Source: Bdellovibrionales bacterium (GTDB taxonomy: Bacteria; Myxococcota; XYA12-FULL-58-9; SYDY01). From it: a DNA stretch of 64,000 nucleotides. How positions within the stretch are numbered: the stretch's first letter is position 1; every line of letters begins with the position of its first letter. Below, one piece after another: positions 9,341-19,436 of this stretch. The notes beneath the pieces were generated by a model. The model was not told the DNA's origin. It made no database searches and saw only the letters and a list, made by a program, of their open reading frames with translations. The position numbers and the translations under genes were made by a program. The stretch lies in NCBI GenBank assembly GCA_005801425.1, contig SYDY01000089.1:1-64000 (forward strand). Reading direction: 5' to 3'.

Positions 9341-9355
9341 CCCCATTTTATCGCA

Positions 9356-9691
9356 TTATCGCGGAAGAATTTTTCTCACATTTTGCACGACAGAATCCCT
9401 ATCTGCCTTGGACAATAAACCGATGTGCTTCAGAACGAAGCGATTATCGATGGTGAATATTTTGAACCGAACCACAGACGGACTGCTCAGACCGGCACTT
9501 GCAAGATCGGTAATGATGGTATCTCCCGACCATTCCGAATGTTTGGCGCTTGTGACCATGGCACACACGCTGTGATTTGTTTCATCGCTAAACCGTGCAT
9601 GGCTTAGTATCAAAGAAGGTCTGCGTTTGGTGGCATTGAGATCAGTAAATGGAAAAGGGACCACCACGAGATCAAAAGCATTAAAGATCAC
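9356..9691 (-). CDS. MazF/PemK-family toxin endoribonuclease
   Basis: 111 residues, the usual size of the family. It starts DLVVVPFPFTDLNATKRRPS, matching the PemK-fold opening with the conserved RRP; the KHSEWSGD region and C-terminal LSKADRD fit mRNA interferases that cleave single-stranded RNA. It overlaps the upstream antitoxin gene by 11 bp in the usual antitoxin-then-toxin order. The frame is intact, so the pair may be active. It lies in the repeat-rich accessory stretch. Confidence 0.85.
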   Translation of the reverse strand: MIFNAFDLVVVPFPFTDLNATKRRPSLILSHARFSDETNHSVCAMVTSAKHSEWSGDTIITDLASAGLSSPSVVRFKIFTIDNRFVLKHIGLLSKADRDSVVQNVRKILPR

Positions 9692-9914
9692 GGTAAGCTT
9701 CCTCGTCTTCGGGGCTTGCCCATTCGGTCATGGTTTCAGAGACCGCAGCGGAGAAATCCATATCGATGGAGCCCCCAGGAAGAAGCTCAACACGGTTATT
9801 GTCGTCAATGCGAAATAGGACCCGATCTCCGGGCTTTAGTTTTAGGGCTTTGCGAACGCGACTTGGAATAGTCGTTTGTCCTTTGAGACTGATAGTGGAA
9901 GCATTGATTTCCAT
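9681..9914 (-). CDS. AbrB/MazE-family antitoxin
   Basis: 77 residues. The N-terminal swapped-hairpin DNA-binding domain is clear (STISLKGQTTIPSRVRKAL then LKPGDRVLF), typical of AbrB/SpoVT/MazE proteins. The acidic tail (WASPEDEEAYRDL) is the expected toxin-neutralising segment. First gene of a two-gene operon with the toxin; probably autoregulates it. The ATG at 9914 is the only good start. Confidence 0.85.
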   Translation of the reverse strand: MEINASTISLKGQTTIPSRVRKALKLKPGDRVLFRIDDNNRVELLPGGSIDMDFSAAVSETMTEWASPEDEEAYRDL

Positions 9915-10416
9915 ACCGTAAGGATATCATGGAATTCATGGGTAATGCTATTTGACACCCTACACGCATGAGCCGCAGCCCGAGTGTGTTGGGATAAGTC
10001 ATGTGAATACCCGGTACCTAAATTCTAAATTCGCTTAACTGGGTGTCACGAAGTCCGGGGAAAGAGTCTCGCAGAGTCTCGCCGGGTATTGCGCTTTGCA
10101 TTTTTGCACATCAGCATACAAAAATCATCCGAAGAGGCAGACCATACGCGGGATGAGGTATCCTGTGTTGGAAGCGATTGACGGGGAAGATATCATAGGA
10201 TGCCCAGAAATGCACATTGCAATACCCGGCGTGATTTCCGGCGTGATTTCTTTCACCAACGCACAGGATAAACCTAGGTTTCTTCGCCACACGATGACGC
10301 GGGCTCGCAATGACGAACTTTTTTCAAATGATCCGAAGTATTGCGACAACAGACACAAATTTTAGGCGAGAACTTAGACAACATCCCTCCGCATATCGAC
10401 AGATCCCGGAGGATCC
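9915..10416. other. Repeat-rich intergenic region
   Basis: 502 bp between the divergent MazE and 5'-nucleotidase genes. It contains a diverged GTGAATACCCGGTACCT repeat (10003-10019), element copy C (10082-10229), a doublet GGCGTGATTTCC/GGCGTGATTTCT and a CTTCGCCACACGATGACGCG-type repeat near 10280-10318. A strong Shine-Dalgarno GGAGGATCC closes the region. Open frames here are repeat translations, not genes. Confidence 0.65.
10082..10229. mobile_element. Miniature palindromic-ended element, copy C
   Basis: 148 bp, CCGGGTATTGCG to GCAATACCCGG, aligned end to end with copy A apart from point changes and a 4-bp deletion (GATTGATTGG against GATTGACGG). The same orientation and intact termini suggest a recent family. 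No open frame of its own. Confidence 0.75.
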
Positions 10417-12147
10417 ATGGCCACTGTACGCGCGCTCGACATTGCATCCCCCACACAAAGCAACACAACCCCCAACGAAACAGTACAACAACGCGGCGTA
10501 AGCGACGGGCGCACGCGTGTGCAACAAATCACCGTGATGTCCATGAACGACAGCCACGGCTATGCATGGGCCGACAAATATGGTGCAAGCGGTATGGCCC
10601 CTGCAGTCACCATCGTAAAACATGTTCGCCGCGAAATTGAAGGCACAGGCAAAGGCCATGTGATCATGCTTCATGCAGGCGATCTTAATTCCGGCAATCC
10701 TGCATCCGATCTCATCAGCGCCGAACCCATGACCACATCGCTGAACCATTTGGGTGTTGTTGCCATGTGTGCTGGCAATCACGAATTCGACAAAGACAAA
10801 TCCGTGTTTGGACGTCAACGTGGCGAATCTGCGTTTCCATGGCTTGGTGCCAATGTGTATCGCGCCGATGGAACCCGTGCATTGGAGCCTTACACCCTCG
10901 TCAAGCGTGGCGATCTCACCATCGGTATCATGGGTTTTGTCACTGAAGACACACCCAACATTGCAGGCGGCGAAGTACTTCAAGGACTTTCGTTTCGTCC
11001 CGTCATTCCTGAAGCACAAACATTGGTGCGCGAATTGCGTGATGAAAAACATTGTAACATCATTATTGCCTTGACCCATTTGGGCTTCGACGAACATGGA
11101 ACAAGAACAACACCCGCCACGGGCGATTACAATCTTGCATCTGAAGTTTCTGGCATTGATTTGATCGTCGGCGGCCATAGCCATACGCTGATCAAACAAA
11201 CAACAACGGTTAACGGCGTGCCTATTGCGCAAGCAGGATGCTATGCACAGGCCATCACACGCACCGATCTTCTCGTGGAAACAGATATTGCACGTGGAAC
11301 AAGTAAGATCACACACGCCGACTATCGCACCATGCCCATCAATGAACGACGTCTTGGTACCGACAGTCTCGGCGCACCCTTGCTCGGAACAGATGGCAAA
11401 CAAATTCGCGTTCCATGGGGCGTGCAGGTCACACCCGATCCAGCATTGCAACGCCAACTCGATTTATTTTCTGCCTTGTCAGCCGAACAAATGAATCGCA
11501 AGATCGGCGATGTCACGGGTTCTTTCATCGGACGCGGCGGAAACTATGGTATTGAAAGCAATCTTGGACATTTGATTGCCGCATCACAACGATTTGTTTG
11601 CAAAACAGATATTGCCGTCATCAACAACGGTGGCATTCGTACATCACTTGGTACACCAGGTGAAACCAATGCATTTACATTTTCTGATCTGTTCAAGATC
11701 TTACCGTTTGGAAATACACTTTCGACAGTAACACTCACTCCTGCAAATTTCCTCACGGTGTTGCGCGGTTTGGTGTTCCAAGCAGGGACCAACACAAACG
11801 GCCATACCAGCCTCAATCATCGCCGACTTCATCTCGATGGCATCACATTGCGCATCGAAGGCATTCGTATCGTGAGCGCACAGCTCGACGACGGACGCAT
11901 GCTTGTTGAAAATGATGCAAGTATTGATGGCCCATCCATCACACTGTCTATCAATAGTTTTTCCGTCAGCGGAAAAGACGGTTGGCCCGATATGCGTGGG
12001 TATCCTTGCGTCGACACAGGGCTCGTCGATCTGCAAACACTAGAAGCCTACATTGAAACACAAGGTGGGAAACTTAATGCCGATGATCCGCGATTTAATC
12101 GCGTGCGGATTGTCACCACAAACGACATCACGCAATTGGAAAACTAG
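10417..12147 (+). CDS. 5'-nucleotidase/UshA-family metallophosphoesterase without signal peptide
   Basis: 576 residues. The metallophosphatase domain (~35-350) shows MNDSHG, HAGD, GNHEFD, THLG and GGHSHT, which together supply the two-metal site. The 5'-nucleotidase C-terminal domain follows, with INNGGIRTSL and later FSVSGKDGWPDM. Family members hydrolyse nucleotides or related phosphoesters and are normally periplasmic. Here the first 40 residues (MATVRALDIASPTQSN...) are polar with no signal peptide. GGAGGATCC lies just before the ATG, so the start is well supported. It directly precedes, in the same direction, the giant RBR-like protein (gap 83 bp). It may act in the cytoplasm, or leave by a specialised secretion route; the latter is speculation. 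Confidence 0.8.
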   Translation: MATVRALDIASPTQSNTTPNETVQQRGVSDGRTRVQQITVMSMNDSHGYAWADKYGASGMAPAVTIVKHVRREIEGTGKGHVIMLHAGDLNSGNPASDLISAEPMTTSLNHLGVVAMCAGNHEFDKDKSVFGRQRGESAFPWLGANVYRADGTRALEPYTLVKRGDLTIGIMGFVTEDTPNIAGGEVLQGLSFRPVIPEAQTLVRELRDEKHCNIIIALTHLGFDEHGTRTTPATGDYNLASEVSGIDLIVGGHSHTLIKQTTTVNGVPIAQAGCYAQAITRTDLLVETDIARGTSKITHADYRTMPINERRLGTDSLGAPLLGTDGKQIRVPWGVQVTPDPALQRQLDLFSALSAEQMNRKIGDVTGSFIGRGGNYGIESNLGHLIAASQRFVCKTDIAVINNGGIRTSLGTPGETNAFTFSDLFKILPFGNTLSTVTLTPANFLTVLRGLVFQAGTNTNGHTSLNHRRLHLDGITLRIEGIRIVSAQLDDGRMLVENDASIDGPSITLSINSFSVSGKDGWPDMRGYPCVDTGLVDLQTLEAYIETQGGKLNADDPRFNRVRIVTTNDITQLEN

Positions 12148-12230
12148 GTACGAAATAGCCCACACCATTGTTCGCTTCTTATGAACGGAATTGGGTGGAC
12201 ACATACGCAAGAGTAGCGAATACTCATAGG

Positions 12231-15200
12231 ATGCCACCAACCTCCGCACCGCGCATTCAGGCCGCAGCCCAGGCAATCAGAGCCTTGCGCGAGGGCACAC
12301 AAAACCCATCAGAGCTCACATCGTTTACCCCCTCTTCAGATCCCGACGGTGTTGTCGTGCAAGAGCTCCCGGGGGGGGCCAAGCTCTTGCTCAAAAATGA
12401 TGTGATAAGTGTTCGCTTGCATGAAGGCGAAGCAGCAGTCACCCTTCCTGATGGGATCGATGTTGTACCACGAACTCCAGATCCCAATCGTCCTTGGGTT
12501 CGACATCTCGGTGTGACTTCATTGGGAGAACTGGTCGCACCGATGCAACCCACTACGCCGGATGCTACGTTCACCTATGGCGTTTTTCGGCGCAGGGGTG
12601 ACCAATGGGAAAAAATTGCAGAGTATGCCGTTCCAGAAATGGCAAGTCATGATTTACTTCCTGATGGCCGCATTCTATTGCGGCCCGATCCGCATCACGT
12701 ACTCACCTCGCCAACCAGTAGAATGAGACATCGCGCGTGGCCTGAGCGACACCGCGTACAAGTATTATCGTACGACAACGCGACATGGGAAATTTCAAAA
12801 TTACCTGGCTCCGCAGAAGCAGACATACATCGTTTTCATGCTCTGCCTCATGGTGGTATTGCTTATGCTTCCGAAGGCCAACACGCACGCAGACGTCCCT
12901 GGGTGGATGGAATGATAAGCAGCATACCCCAAGTCATCATGTGGACAGAGCAGCACGATGATGAACCTTGGAAAAGAAAAACATATACAACCCTGCCTCT
13001 TTCCACGGGAAAACAGGTGCAAGTGACGCCTGATGGATCCATGTTGCTTCCTGTGCGCGCAGGCGGTGTCTCTTATTTGCATGCGCGTCGCCATGTTGAT
13101 GGTGTTCCAATAAAATATAAGCTGTCAGACACACCTTTTTATAGGGAACAGGTCGGTGACGTTGGGGTGCATATATGGCAGCAAGCATGGGGATTGGATT
13201 CTAAACATATCTTGGTCCAGCATCCCACTGCCATGCGCGAAGCAGCGGGGACGTATTGGATTTACAGTTGTGCACAAACGAGACAGTGGAGGCAGTTGGC
13301 ATCTCCATATATTGCACATGATCCAGAAGGCCGCCTCGCAACGCCTCCCAACGCCTCCACACTCCTGCTTAAGGATGCCTTAGGACATAGCCCGCAAGGC
13401 ATCACGCTAGAGCACACAACACAGCCCTCGGAAGCTCTACGAGAAAAAGCCGCCATCGACCAATTTATTGCATTGGCACAGGCTCATCATAAAGACGGCA
13501 ATTTGCGTCAGCATTTGATGGACGCTTATCGCACCACCAATGATGGGTCCACCCATCATCTTTTTTGGTGGCGTGCAGACAATAAGCAACGCATGCGTAT
13601 GGACTTGCGTTTTTTAATGCGCGGTTTGATCCCTGGACTGCCATTGCCTGAACCCTTATCTAAATCCCAAGCAGTTCTCTGTATTGATGCTTTGACCATA
13701 TTGGCGCGTGGTGGAAATATCCATGCGATCTGTGAATTGATGATTACGAGAAATAATGATCTTGGCATTGTGTGCCAACGTCACATTTTAACAGTGATGC
13801 GTTCACATGAAAATTTGGATGCACTGACAGATATTCAAACCAAAGAAGCATTTGCGCATTATAAATCCATCGTCGATTTCAGGTTTTACGGCAAAGAGAT
13901 ACAAGAAGATCATGACCGTCATGCACTCCGCCAACTGACAGTGGCATTGACTCACCTCGTTTCTGTACACAGAGATCCGGCAATCATTGTCCTTTATTTA
14001 AAGCCCTTGGTGGATATGATTGCTCAAGATTTTCCAGGAAACCAATTTTTAGAAACGCGCAATGCACTGTGGGGTGTATTGCGCGAGGTGATGGAAAATT
14101 GTGTCCGAGCAATGGATGGTGATGATCCAATGCGATCCACGCATGACATCAATGTTCTCGCGATATGGTACAGTGCTATTCATACATTGAGCGCGGGTTT
14201 AGAAGGTCAAAATCGTCATGGGTTTATGACTGCACTCGAAAACATACACATTGATGGCTCGATTCAGCCTATTCATATTAAAAATGCATTTCTAAATAGA
14301 GCAGATCGCCTTATACAATCGCTGTCAGGGTTACCCGTATCTGAAAAAATAAACCGCCAGTTGGCTTTCATGCGCTGGTGCGATGCATACCTTAATACAA
14401 CCGAACACACGGAAATTCGGTCTGAACTTCTACGTCGATTATCCCATGTCGATCCCTATGTTCGAACATCTCTCAGCAATGATGAAGCGATGATAGAAGT
14501 TCAAGTATACATAAGTAACATCGCCACGATGCGGCTTTACGCCAACACGCATGGTGTTGACACACGCATTCTAGAAAGCTGCATCGAAGATGCCATGAAA
14601 ACGTGCTTTGCACTGAAGGTCATCATGACTTCCAGTGATAAAAATCCTCTCGAATGTTTCATGGGCATGTATTCTTTTTGTCAACAAATGCAATCTACGC
14701 TCAACGCATATTTCCAAGACAAGATGACATGGGTTCAAGACCAAATGATAGCCCTTCTCAATGGATATATTCAGAGACATGAGATTGACATCAATTCCAA
14801 TGCACACCCGCTATGGCCCTGCCAGTGGATGTACACGATACGTCAAGTTGACCATGCAACAGTGCCATCCAACAGAGGACTCCAGCAGGCTATCAATCGA
14901 GAACTCGAAGAAGTCTATCTTCGATTGATGACCTCTATGGGCCAAAAACAACGTTCAGCACACGTAACGATTCGCGCGTCATTTGCTGGTGTCTGCGAAT
15001 TTTCCGAACACTGTGATGTCGCACTCAAATCTTTGCTCAAAGATCTCCCTGAACAAACACACGCATGGGTTGATAGTGGTGCCAGCTTGCATGACATCAT
15101 CCACGCAATGTCTGAATTGCAGTATCTTTTGACACAAGGTCGTCGTTTAAATTCGATGTCACGGGTCGCGCAATGCAAAGATGCACTGAAGATCCTTAGA

Positions 15201-17183
15201 AAATCGATTCCTTCGGTCATGGAACGTGAGGACATCAATTACTTTTCATTCATTGAAACATGGACAGCTATTTGGGACACGACATCAAAATCAGTCGCCA
15301 ATCTGTTGCCCAATGATGAACAAAACTTCTTTGATAGTTCCTACGAAATTCTTGAAGCTATTTTTAAAAAAATTCCACCAAGAATGCTGCATGAATCCCT
15401 CGACCAAGATGTCATGGATATGATGGTACGGCGCCTGAGAGCAGCCGACCGCGTTCAGTTTATGTATGGGCACGAGACCTCTGCTAAATCTTTGACTCAA
15501 GTGACCCATCATCTTCTTCAGGGTATTCATGAACTTGCACAGAGAGCTTCTTCGGAAAGACAACCATGGTCTTCATTCGATGAATCTGATATATTTCTTG
15601 CACAAATAAAAGTCATCCATACGATTTTAAAGGCAGTCAACGTTGAAGAGTCTTTTGCATCCCTTATTCCATCCTTATTAACGGGGTTTTCCCAACGTGT
15701 CCTTGCTATTTCCCATGATGTCTCTGCATTGGAAAAGCATCTACGCTATGCCATGCAACTCATTGCGATTTTTCCTGAAGATGACGACAAAATTCAAAGA
15801 GAGCTGGAACCTTTGTTGCAGCATGCGCCTCATACATTACATCGCCTGGCCACGTCAGCATCCATGCCTGTTGTTGATGGTATCCCCGAAGTTCTCCATA
15901 TCGCAATGACAATTTGCACAGCAATGGCAGACGCAGACCACACAGGATGGCGTAAAGCATGCTGGCAGGCCATTGCACCTCAGATACCCATGATTGCAAG
16001 CAGCGTTGTTTCCTTAAGTCAATCAGCGAGACCTTCTGCCAATGCCATTGCTATTTTTGAAAGCACTTTGTCGCTGCAACGTAGAATTGCAAACGCATGG
16101 CCTGGTGAACGGCATTGCGACGAACGCAATATGTTTCTTGGTTATATCGTGGAGAGAATATCCCTTCGTTTTCAAATGACTTCGCATGAAAATGGTCCCT
16201 TTGGTGTATGTGTTGCATGCCAAGAATCTATGGATGCAGATCCCAAGAATAAACCGATGGTTTTTTTCACCATGGGCGACTCAAACAGAAATGAATGTTG
16301 TGAAGAATGTGCATGGAGTAATCTTCAGCGTGATGGTTCGGATATTGTTCGCATCATCGACAGGCAAACAGGTCAAGAAGTCTCACTGCAAACATGTACC
16401 ATTCGAGGCATGTCTGCCGAACGACTTATGCAATTTTCAGCACTTCGTGGGCGATTTCTTCTCGATGAAATGTATGCCGGAAAACCATTTGAACATTGCC
16501 ATGATTTAAGCTGTATCGGTGGTGCTGTCATTTCCCATGTTGAAGCCGACAGACCAGGCGTGACGGACGATCACCGTCGTCTGCTGTTGCAACAAGCACG
16601 CAAAGAAACACCTTGTTGTCTGTGCTGCATGCCCATGAGCGCAAGCAATACCAAAGAAGGACGCCGTGCTGAATTTGATTTAGCAGTACGTAGGCTTGTC
16701 GTCGGCTTGCTGGGTGGTAGCCGCAATGGTGAACAAATCACACGCGAATGCCCAAGCTGCGCCCACGCCGATGAAAAAGATGCTGCGTGCGCCACTGTAG
16801 TCGGTGGATGTCCATCTTGCAAAGCAGCATGGAATTGGAATTTAGGGCCCGTCTCGGGCAACCATGCTTTTTTCCAAGATGGCCAACCGATCCAGGCCTA
16901 TACGTTAAGTCGTCAGGCGATGAAAAAATCGCCCTTGGGGATCATTGGATTGCTTACCTCAACAGGGTTAAGTGGTGCTTCCGCACAAAAACATATTGTT
17001 GAAGCCTTGGGATTGCGTATTGGTGATGATGTGGTGATCCGTGACGGCTGGTATGTTGTCCCGAGTGATCGCATCGACCGTGTGATGGAAAAGGCGGAAA
17101 AGTGCGTGAAGAAATTATTGAAAGCACACTGGGCCAAAGAAGATAAAATAAAGAAAACGCTACACGAGGAAAGCGAAGCTTAA
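12231..17183 (+). CDS. Giant protein with C-terminal RBR (RING-IBR-RING)-like zinc module
   Basis: 1650 residues from the ATG at 12231; a TTG 63 bp upstream would add 21. Residues ~20-380 are beta-rich with recurring LPDG/TPDG turns, suggesting a propeller. Residues ~400-1300 look helical with no known motif. The C-terminus has three Cys clusters ordered as in RBR E3 ligases: RING1-like CVAC (from 1327) and CCEECAW (1356-1362); IBR-like HCHDLSC (from 1422) and CCLCC (1462-1466); Rcat-like [15 protein letters not shown] followed by [12 protein letters not shown], where Cys1520 follows CPSC by nine residues as the catalytic Cys does in Parkin and ARIH1. The last zinc site of a canonical RING2 (CW.C, His) is absent. 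RBR ligases pass ubiquitin from E2 to substrate through that Cys. A bacterial protein of this kind would most simply be a host-directed effector, but this is inference; unrelated zinc ribbons are the alternative. Tail-to-tail 4-bp overlap with ettA. Confidence 0.5.
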   Translation: MPPTSAPRIQAAAQAIRALREGTQNPSELTSFTPSSDPDGVVVQELPGGAKLLLKNDVISVRLHEGEAAVTLPDGIDVVPRTPDPNRPWVRHLGVTSLGELVAPMQPTTPDATFTYGVFRRRGDQWEKIAEYAVPEMASHDLLPDGRILLRPDPHHVLTSPTSRMRHRAWPERHRVQVLSYDNATWEISKLPGSAEADIHRFHALPHGGIAYASEGQHARRRPWVDGMISSIPQVIMWTEQHDDEPWKRKTYTTLPLSTGKQVQVTPDGSMLLPVRAGGVSYLHARRHVDGVPIKYKLSDTPFYREQVGDVGVHIWQQAWGLDSKHILVQHPTAMREAAGTYWIYSCAQTRQWRQLASPYIAHDPEGRLATPPNASTLLLKDALGHSPQGITLEHTTQPSEALREKAAIDQFIALAQAHHKDGNLRQHLMDAYRTTNDGSTHHLFWWRADNKQRMRMDLRFLMRGLIPGLPLPEPLSKSQAVLCIDALTILARGGNIHAICELMITRNNDLGIVCQRHILTVMRSHENLDALTDIQTKEAFAHYKSIVDFRFYGKEIQEDHDRHALRQLTVALTHLVSVHRDPAIIVLYLKPLVDMIAQDFPGNQFLETRNALWGVLREVMENCVRAMDGDDPMRSTHDINVLAIWYSAIHTLSAGLEGQNRHGFMTALENIHIDGSIQPIHIKNAFLNRADRLIQSLSGLPVSEKINRQLAFMRWCDAYLNTTEHTEIRSELLRRLSHVDPYVRTSLSNDEAMIEVQVYISNIATMRLYANTHGVDTRILESCIEDAMKTCFALKVIMTSSDKNPLECFMGMYSFCQQMQSTLNAYFQDKMTWVQDQMIALLNGYIQRHEIDINSNAHPLWPCQWMYTIRQVDHATVPSNRGLQQAINRELEEVYLRLMTSMGQKQRSAHVTIRASFAGVCEFSEHCDVALKSLLKDLPEQTHAWVDSGASLHDIIHAMSELQYLLTQGRRLNSMSRVAQCKDALKILRKSIPSVMEREDINYFSFIETWTAIWDTTSKSVANLLPNDEQNFFDSSYEILEAIFKKIPPRMLHESLDQDVMDMMVRRLRAADRVQFMYGHETSAKSLTQVTHHLLQGIHELAQRASSERQPWSSFDESDIFLAQIKVIHTILKAVNVEESFASLIPSLLTGFSQRVLAISHDVSALEKHLRYAMQLIAIFPEDDDKIQRELEPLLQHAPHTLHRLATSASMPVVDGIPEVLHIAMTICTAMADADHTGWRKACWQAIAPQIPMIASSVVSLSQSARPSANAIAIFESTLSLQRRIANAWPGERHCDERNMFLGYIVERISLRFQMTSHENGPFGVCVACQESMDADPKNKPMVFFTMGDSNRNECCEECAWSNLQRDGSDIVRIIDRQTGQEVSLQTCTIRGMSAERLMQFSALRGRFLLDEMYAGKPFEHCHDLSCIGGAVISHVEADRPGVTDDHRRLLLQQARKETPCCLCCMPMSASNTKEGRRAEFDLAVRRLVVGLLGGSRNGEQITRECPSCAHADEKDAACATVVGGCPSCKAAWNWNLGPVSGNHAFFQDGQPIQAYTLSRQAMKKSPLGIIGLLTSTGLSGASAQKHIVEALGLRIGDDVVIRDGWYVVPSDRIDRVMEKAEKCVKKLLKAHWAKEDKIKKTLHEESEA

Positions 17184-18856
17184 GACGCCAAACGCCGATA
17201 CTTCAACCGATGCGGTTGATCGGCATCGTGCCCTAATCTTCGACGGCGATCTTCTTCATAGGCTTGGTAATTGCCTTCAAACCATACGGCTTTCGCATCG
17301 CCTTCAAAGGCCAGAATATGCGTTGCAATACGATCTAAAAACCAGCGATCATGGCTTATCACCACGGCGCAACCGGCAAAATCAAGCAGTGCATCTTCAA
17401 GCGCACGCAAGGTTTCAACATCGAGATCGTTGGTAGGCTCATCGAGAAGCAGCAAATTGCCGCCTGATTTGAGAAGTTTTGCAAGATGCACGCGATTGCG
17501 TTCACCCCCCGACAAAACACCCATTTTCTTTTGTTGGTCGGATCCACGGAAATTGAACCACGAACAATACGCACGCGATTGAACTTCCCGCTTGCCAAGC
17601 ATCAATGTTTCATTCTCTTCGGAGATCTCTTCCCAAACGGTCTTGTTGGCATCAAGCGCATCACGGCTTTGGTCCACATATGCAAGTTTCACGGTAGGGC
17701 CTACAAAAAATGTGCCACTGGTGGGCTTTTCTTCGCCCGTGATCATGCGAAAAAGTGTTGTTTTACCTGCACCATTGGGTCCAATGACGCCCACAATACC
17801 ACCGCGTGGCAAACGAAAATTAAGATCTTCAATCAACAATCGGTCACCAAAGGCTTTGGACACATGGTCGGCCACAACCACATCGTCACCAAGACGTTCA
17901 CCCGCAGGAATATAGATCTGAACATCTTGTTGTTTGGCGGCTTGATCTTGCTTGAGCAGATCTTCATAGGCCGAAAGACGCGCCTTGCTCTTGGCTTGGC
18001 GTGCACGCGGCGACAGACGCACCCATTCGAGCTCGCGCTTCAATGTGCGTTCTCGGCTGGCATCTGATTTTTCTTCCAATGCCAAACGCTGGCTTTTTTG
18101 CTCAAGCCACGAGGAGTAATTGCCTTCCCACGGAATGCCCTTGCCGCGATCCAATTCGAGGATCCATCCTGCGACATTGTCGAGAAAATAACGATCATGG
18201 GTGATGGCAACCACGGTACCTTGAAATTCGTGCAAATAGCGTTCAAGCCATGCAACCGATTCGGCATCCAAATGGTTTGTAGGTTCGTCGAGCAAGAGCA
18301 TGTCAGGCTTGGACAAAAGGAGCTTGCACAAAGCAACTCGGCGACGTTCACCCCCCGAAAGATGGGTCACTGCCGCATCGCCCGGTGGCAATCGCAACGC
18401 ATCCATGGCGATTTCAAGCTGACGATCAAGCTCCCACGCGTCCACGGCCTCAATAGCATCCTGGAGCCTCGATTGTTCATCGAAAAGCTTGTTCATTTCT
18501 TTGTCGTCGGCGACTTCACCCAGCTTCATGCTCACTTCTTCGTATTTGGTGAGCAAAGCGCGGGTCGATGCAACCGCTTCCTCGACATTGCCAAGCACCG
18601 TTTTGCTTTCATCAAGCGTCGGCTCTTGGGGCAAGTATCCGATTTTAATCCCGGCAGCCGGCTTGGCTTCGCCGTCAAACTCTTTGTCCACACCGGCCAT
18701 AATGCGAAGCAACGTGGATTTACCTGAGCCGTTGGCGCCGAGAACACCAATTTTCGCTCCAGGGTAAAATGAAAGATAAATACCGCCCAAGATCTCCCGG
18801 CGCGGCTGAACAATTTTGCGTAGATTTTGTATCGTAAAAATAAACTGAAGTGCCAT
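17180..18856 (-). CDS. ettA: ABC-F protein EttA, energy-dependent translational throttle
   Basis: 558 residues, the usual EttA length. Two ABC cassettes: Walker [10 protein letters not shown] (~38-46) and GPNGAGKTT (~355), signature [11 protein letters not shown] and [11 protein letters not shown], Walker [12 protein letters not shown] and [11 protein letters not shown]. The arm region and linker between them match EttA rather than other ABC-F paralogues. There are no membrane segments. EttA binds the ribosomal E site and gates the first elongation step according to the ATP/ADP ratio. It stands alone, divergent from trmL across 73 bp. Confidence 0.93.
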   Translation of the reverse strand: MALQFIFTIQNLRKIVQPRREILGGIYLSFYPGAKIGVLGANGSGKSTLLRIMAGVDKEFDGEAKPAAGIKIGYLPQEPTLDESKTVLGNVEEAVASTRALLTKYEEVSMKLGEVADDKEMNKLFDEQSRLQDAIEAVDAWELDRQLEIAMDALRLPPGDAAVTHLSGGERRRVALCKLLLSKPDMLLLDEPTNHLDAESVAWLERYLHEFQGTVVAITHDRYFLDNVAGWILELDRGKGIPWEGNYSSWLEQKSQRLALEEKSDASRERTLKRELEWVRLSPRARQAKSKARLSAYEDLLKQDQAAKQQDVQIYIPAGERLGDDVVVADHVSKAFGDRLLIEDLNFRLPRGGIVGVIGPNGAGKTTLFRMITGEEKPTSGTFFVGPTVKLAYVDQSRDALDANKTVWEEISEENETLMLGKREVQSRAYCSWFNFRGSDQQKKMGVLSGGERNRVHLAKLLKSGGNLLLLDEPTNDLDVETLRALEDALLDFAGCAVVISHDRWFLDRIATHILAFEGDAKAVWFEGNYQAYEEDRRRRLGHDADQPHRLKYRRLAS

Positions 18857-18929
18857 GCGGCGGGATTACTCAACTTTGAGGCACACCGCAATTCTCAACG
18901 ACCCAAAGCAGTGATAGGATAGCAGTCCC

Positions 18930-19436
18930 ATGCTACATGTTGTCCTCTTTGAGCCCGATATTCCCCAAAATACCGGAAGTATAGGCCGAATGTGTGCCTT
19001 TACGGGGATCCGCTTACATCTCATTCATCCCTTGGGTTTTGAAATCAACGATAAAAATCTGCGCCGCGCTGGCATGGATTATTGGTATTCCCTTGATGTG
19101 CATGAACACGCCAATTGGGAAGCGTTTACCCAAAGTCCTTTGGCGCCAACCCACCTCTGGCTGATGAGCACCCATGCAACCACGATCCACTGGGACGCAC
19201 CCTTCGCCGACGGCGATGGTCTTGTTTTTGGCAAAGAAACCGCGGGTGCGCCTCAATGGTTGCACGAATATATCGGCGATGAACACCGACTTAAAATTCC
19301 GCAATTTACCGAAGGACTGCGATCGCTTAATCTTGCGACGAGTGTTGGGATTGTGAGCTACGAAGCGCTGCGGCAAATCACACACATGGCGCAGCAAGCT
19401 GCACCGCTACGCGATTTTCAACCACCGAAGGCATAA
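18930..19436 (+). CDS. trmL: tRNA (cytidine/uridine-34 2'-O)-methyltransferase TrmL
   Basis: 168 residues of SPOUT fold. It starts MLHVVLFEPDIPQNTGSIGR, the family signature, with LRRAGMDYW in the middle and the C-terminal knot FGKETAGAP, RIPQ-like KIPQF and RSLNLATSVGI. TrmL methylates the wobble ribose of tRNA-Leu isoacceptors using S-adenosylmethionine. Length and motifs are standard. The 3' end overlaps the stop of the convergent outer-membrane protein gene by 19 bp. Confidence 0.93.
   Translation: MLHVVLFEPDIPQNTGSIGRMCAFTGIRLHLIHPLGFEINDKNLRRAGMDYWYSLDVHEHANWEAFTQSPLAPTHLWLMSTHATTIHWDAPFADGDGLVFGKETAGAPQWLHEYIGDEHRLKIPQFTEGLRSLNLATSVGIVSYEALRQITHMAQQAAPLRDFQPPKA

Larger units (their letters stand above)
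9093..9355. other. Intergenic stretch with element copy B and tandem 12-mers
   Basis: 263 bp between the glycosidase-like gene start and the toxin gene stop. The first ~100 bp is unremarkable promoter space. The remainder is element copy B and its tandem repeats, described separately. No gene is seen. Confidence 0.6.

Noticed and set aside
10324-11457. 377-codon minus-strand frame opposite the 5'-nucleotidase gene
   Set aside because: Cys/Ala-rich composition of an antisense shadow; the plus-strand frame has clear enzyme motifs.
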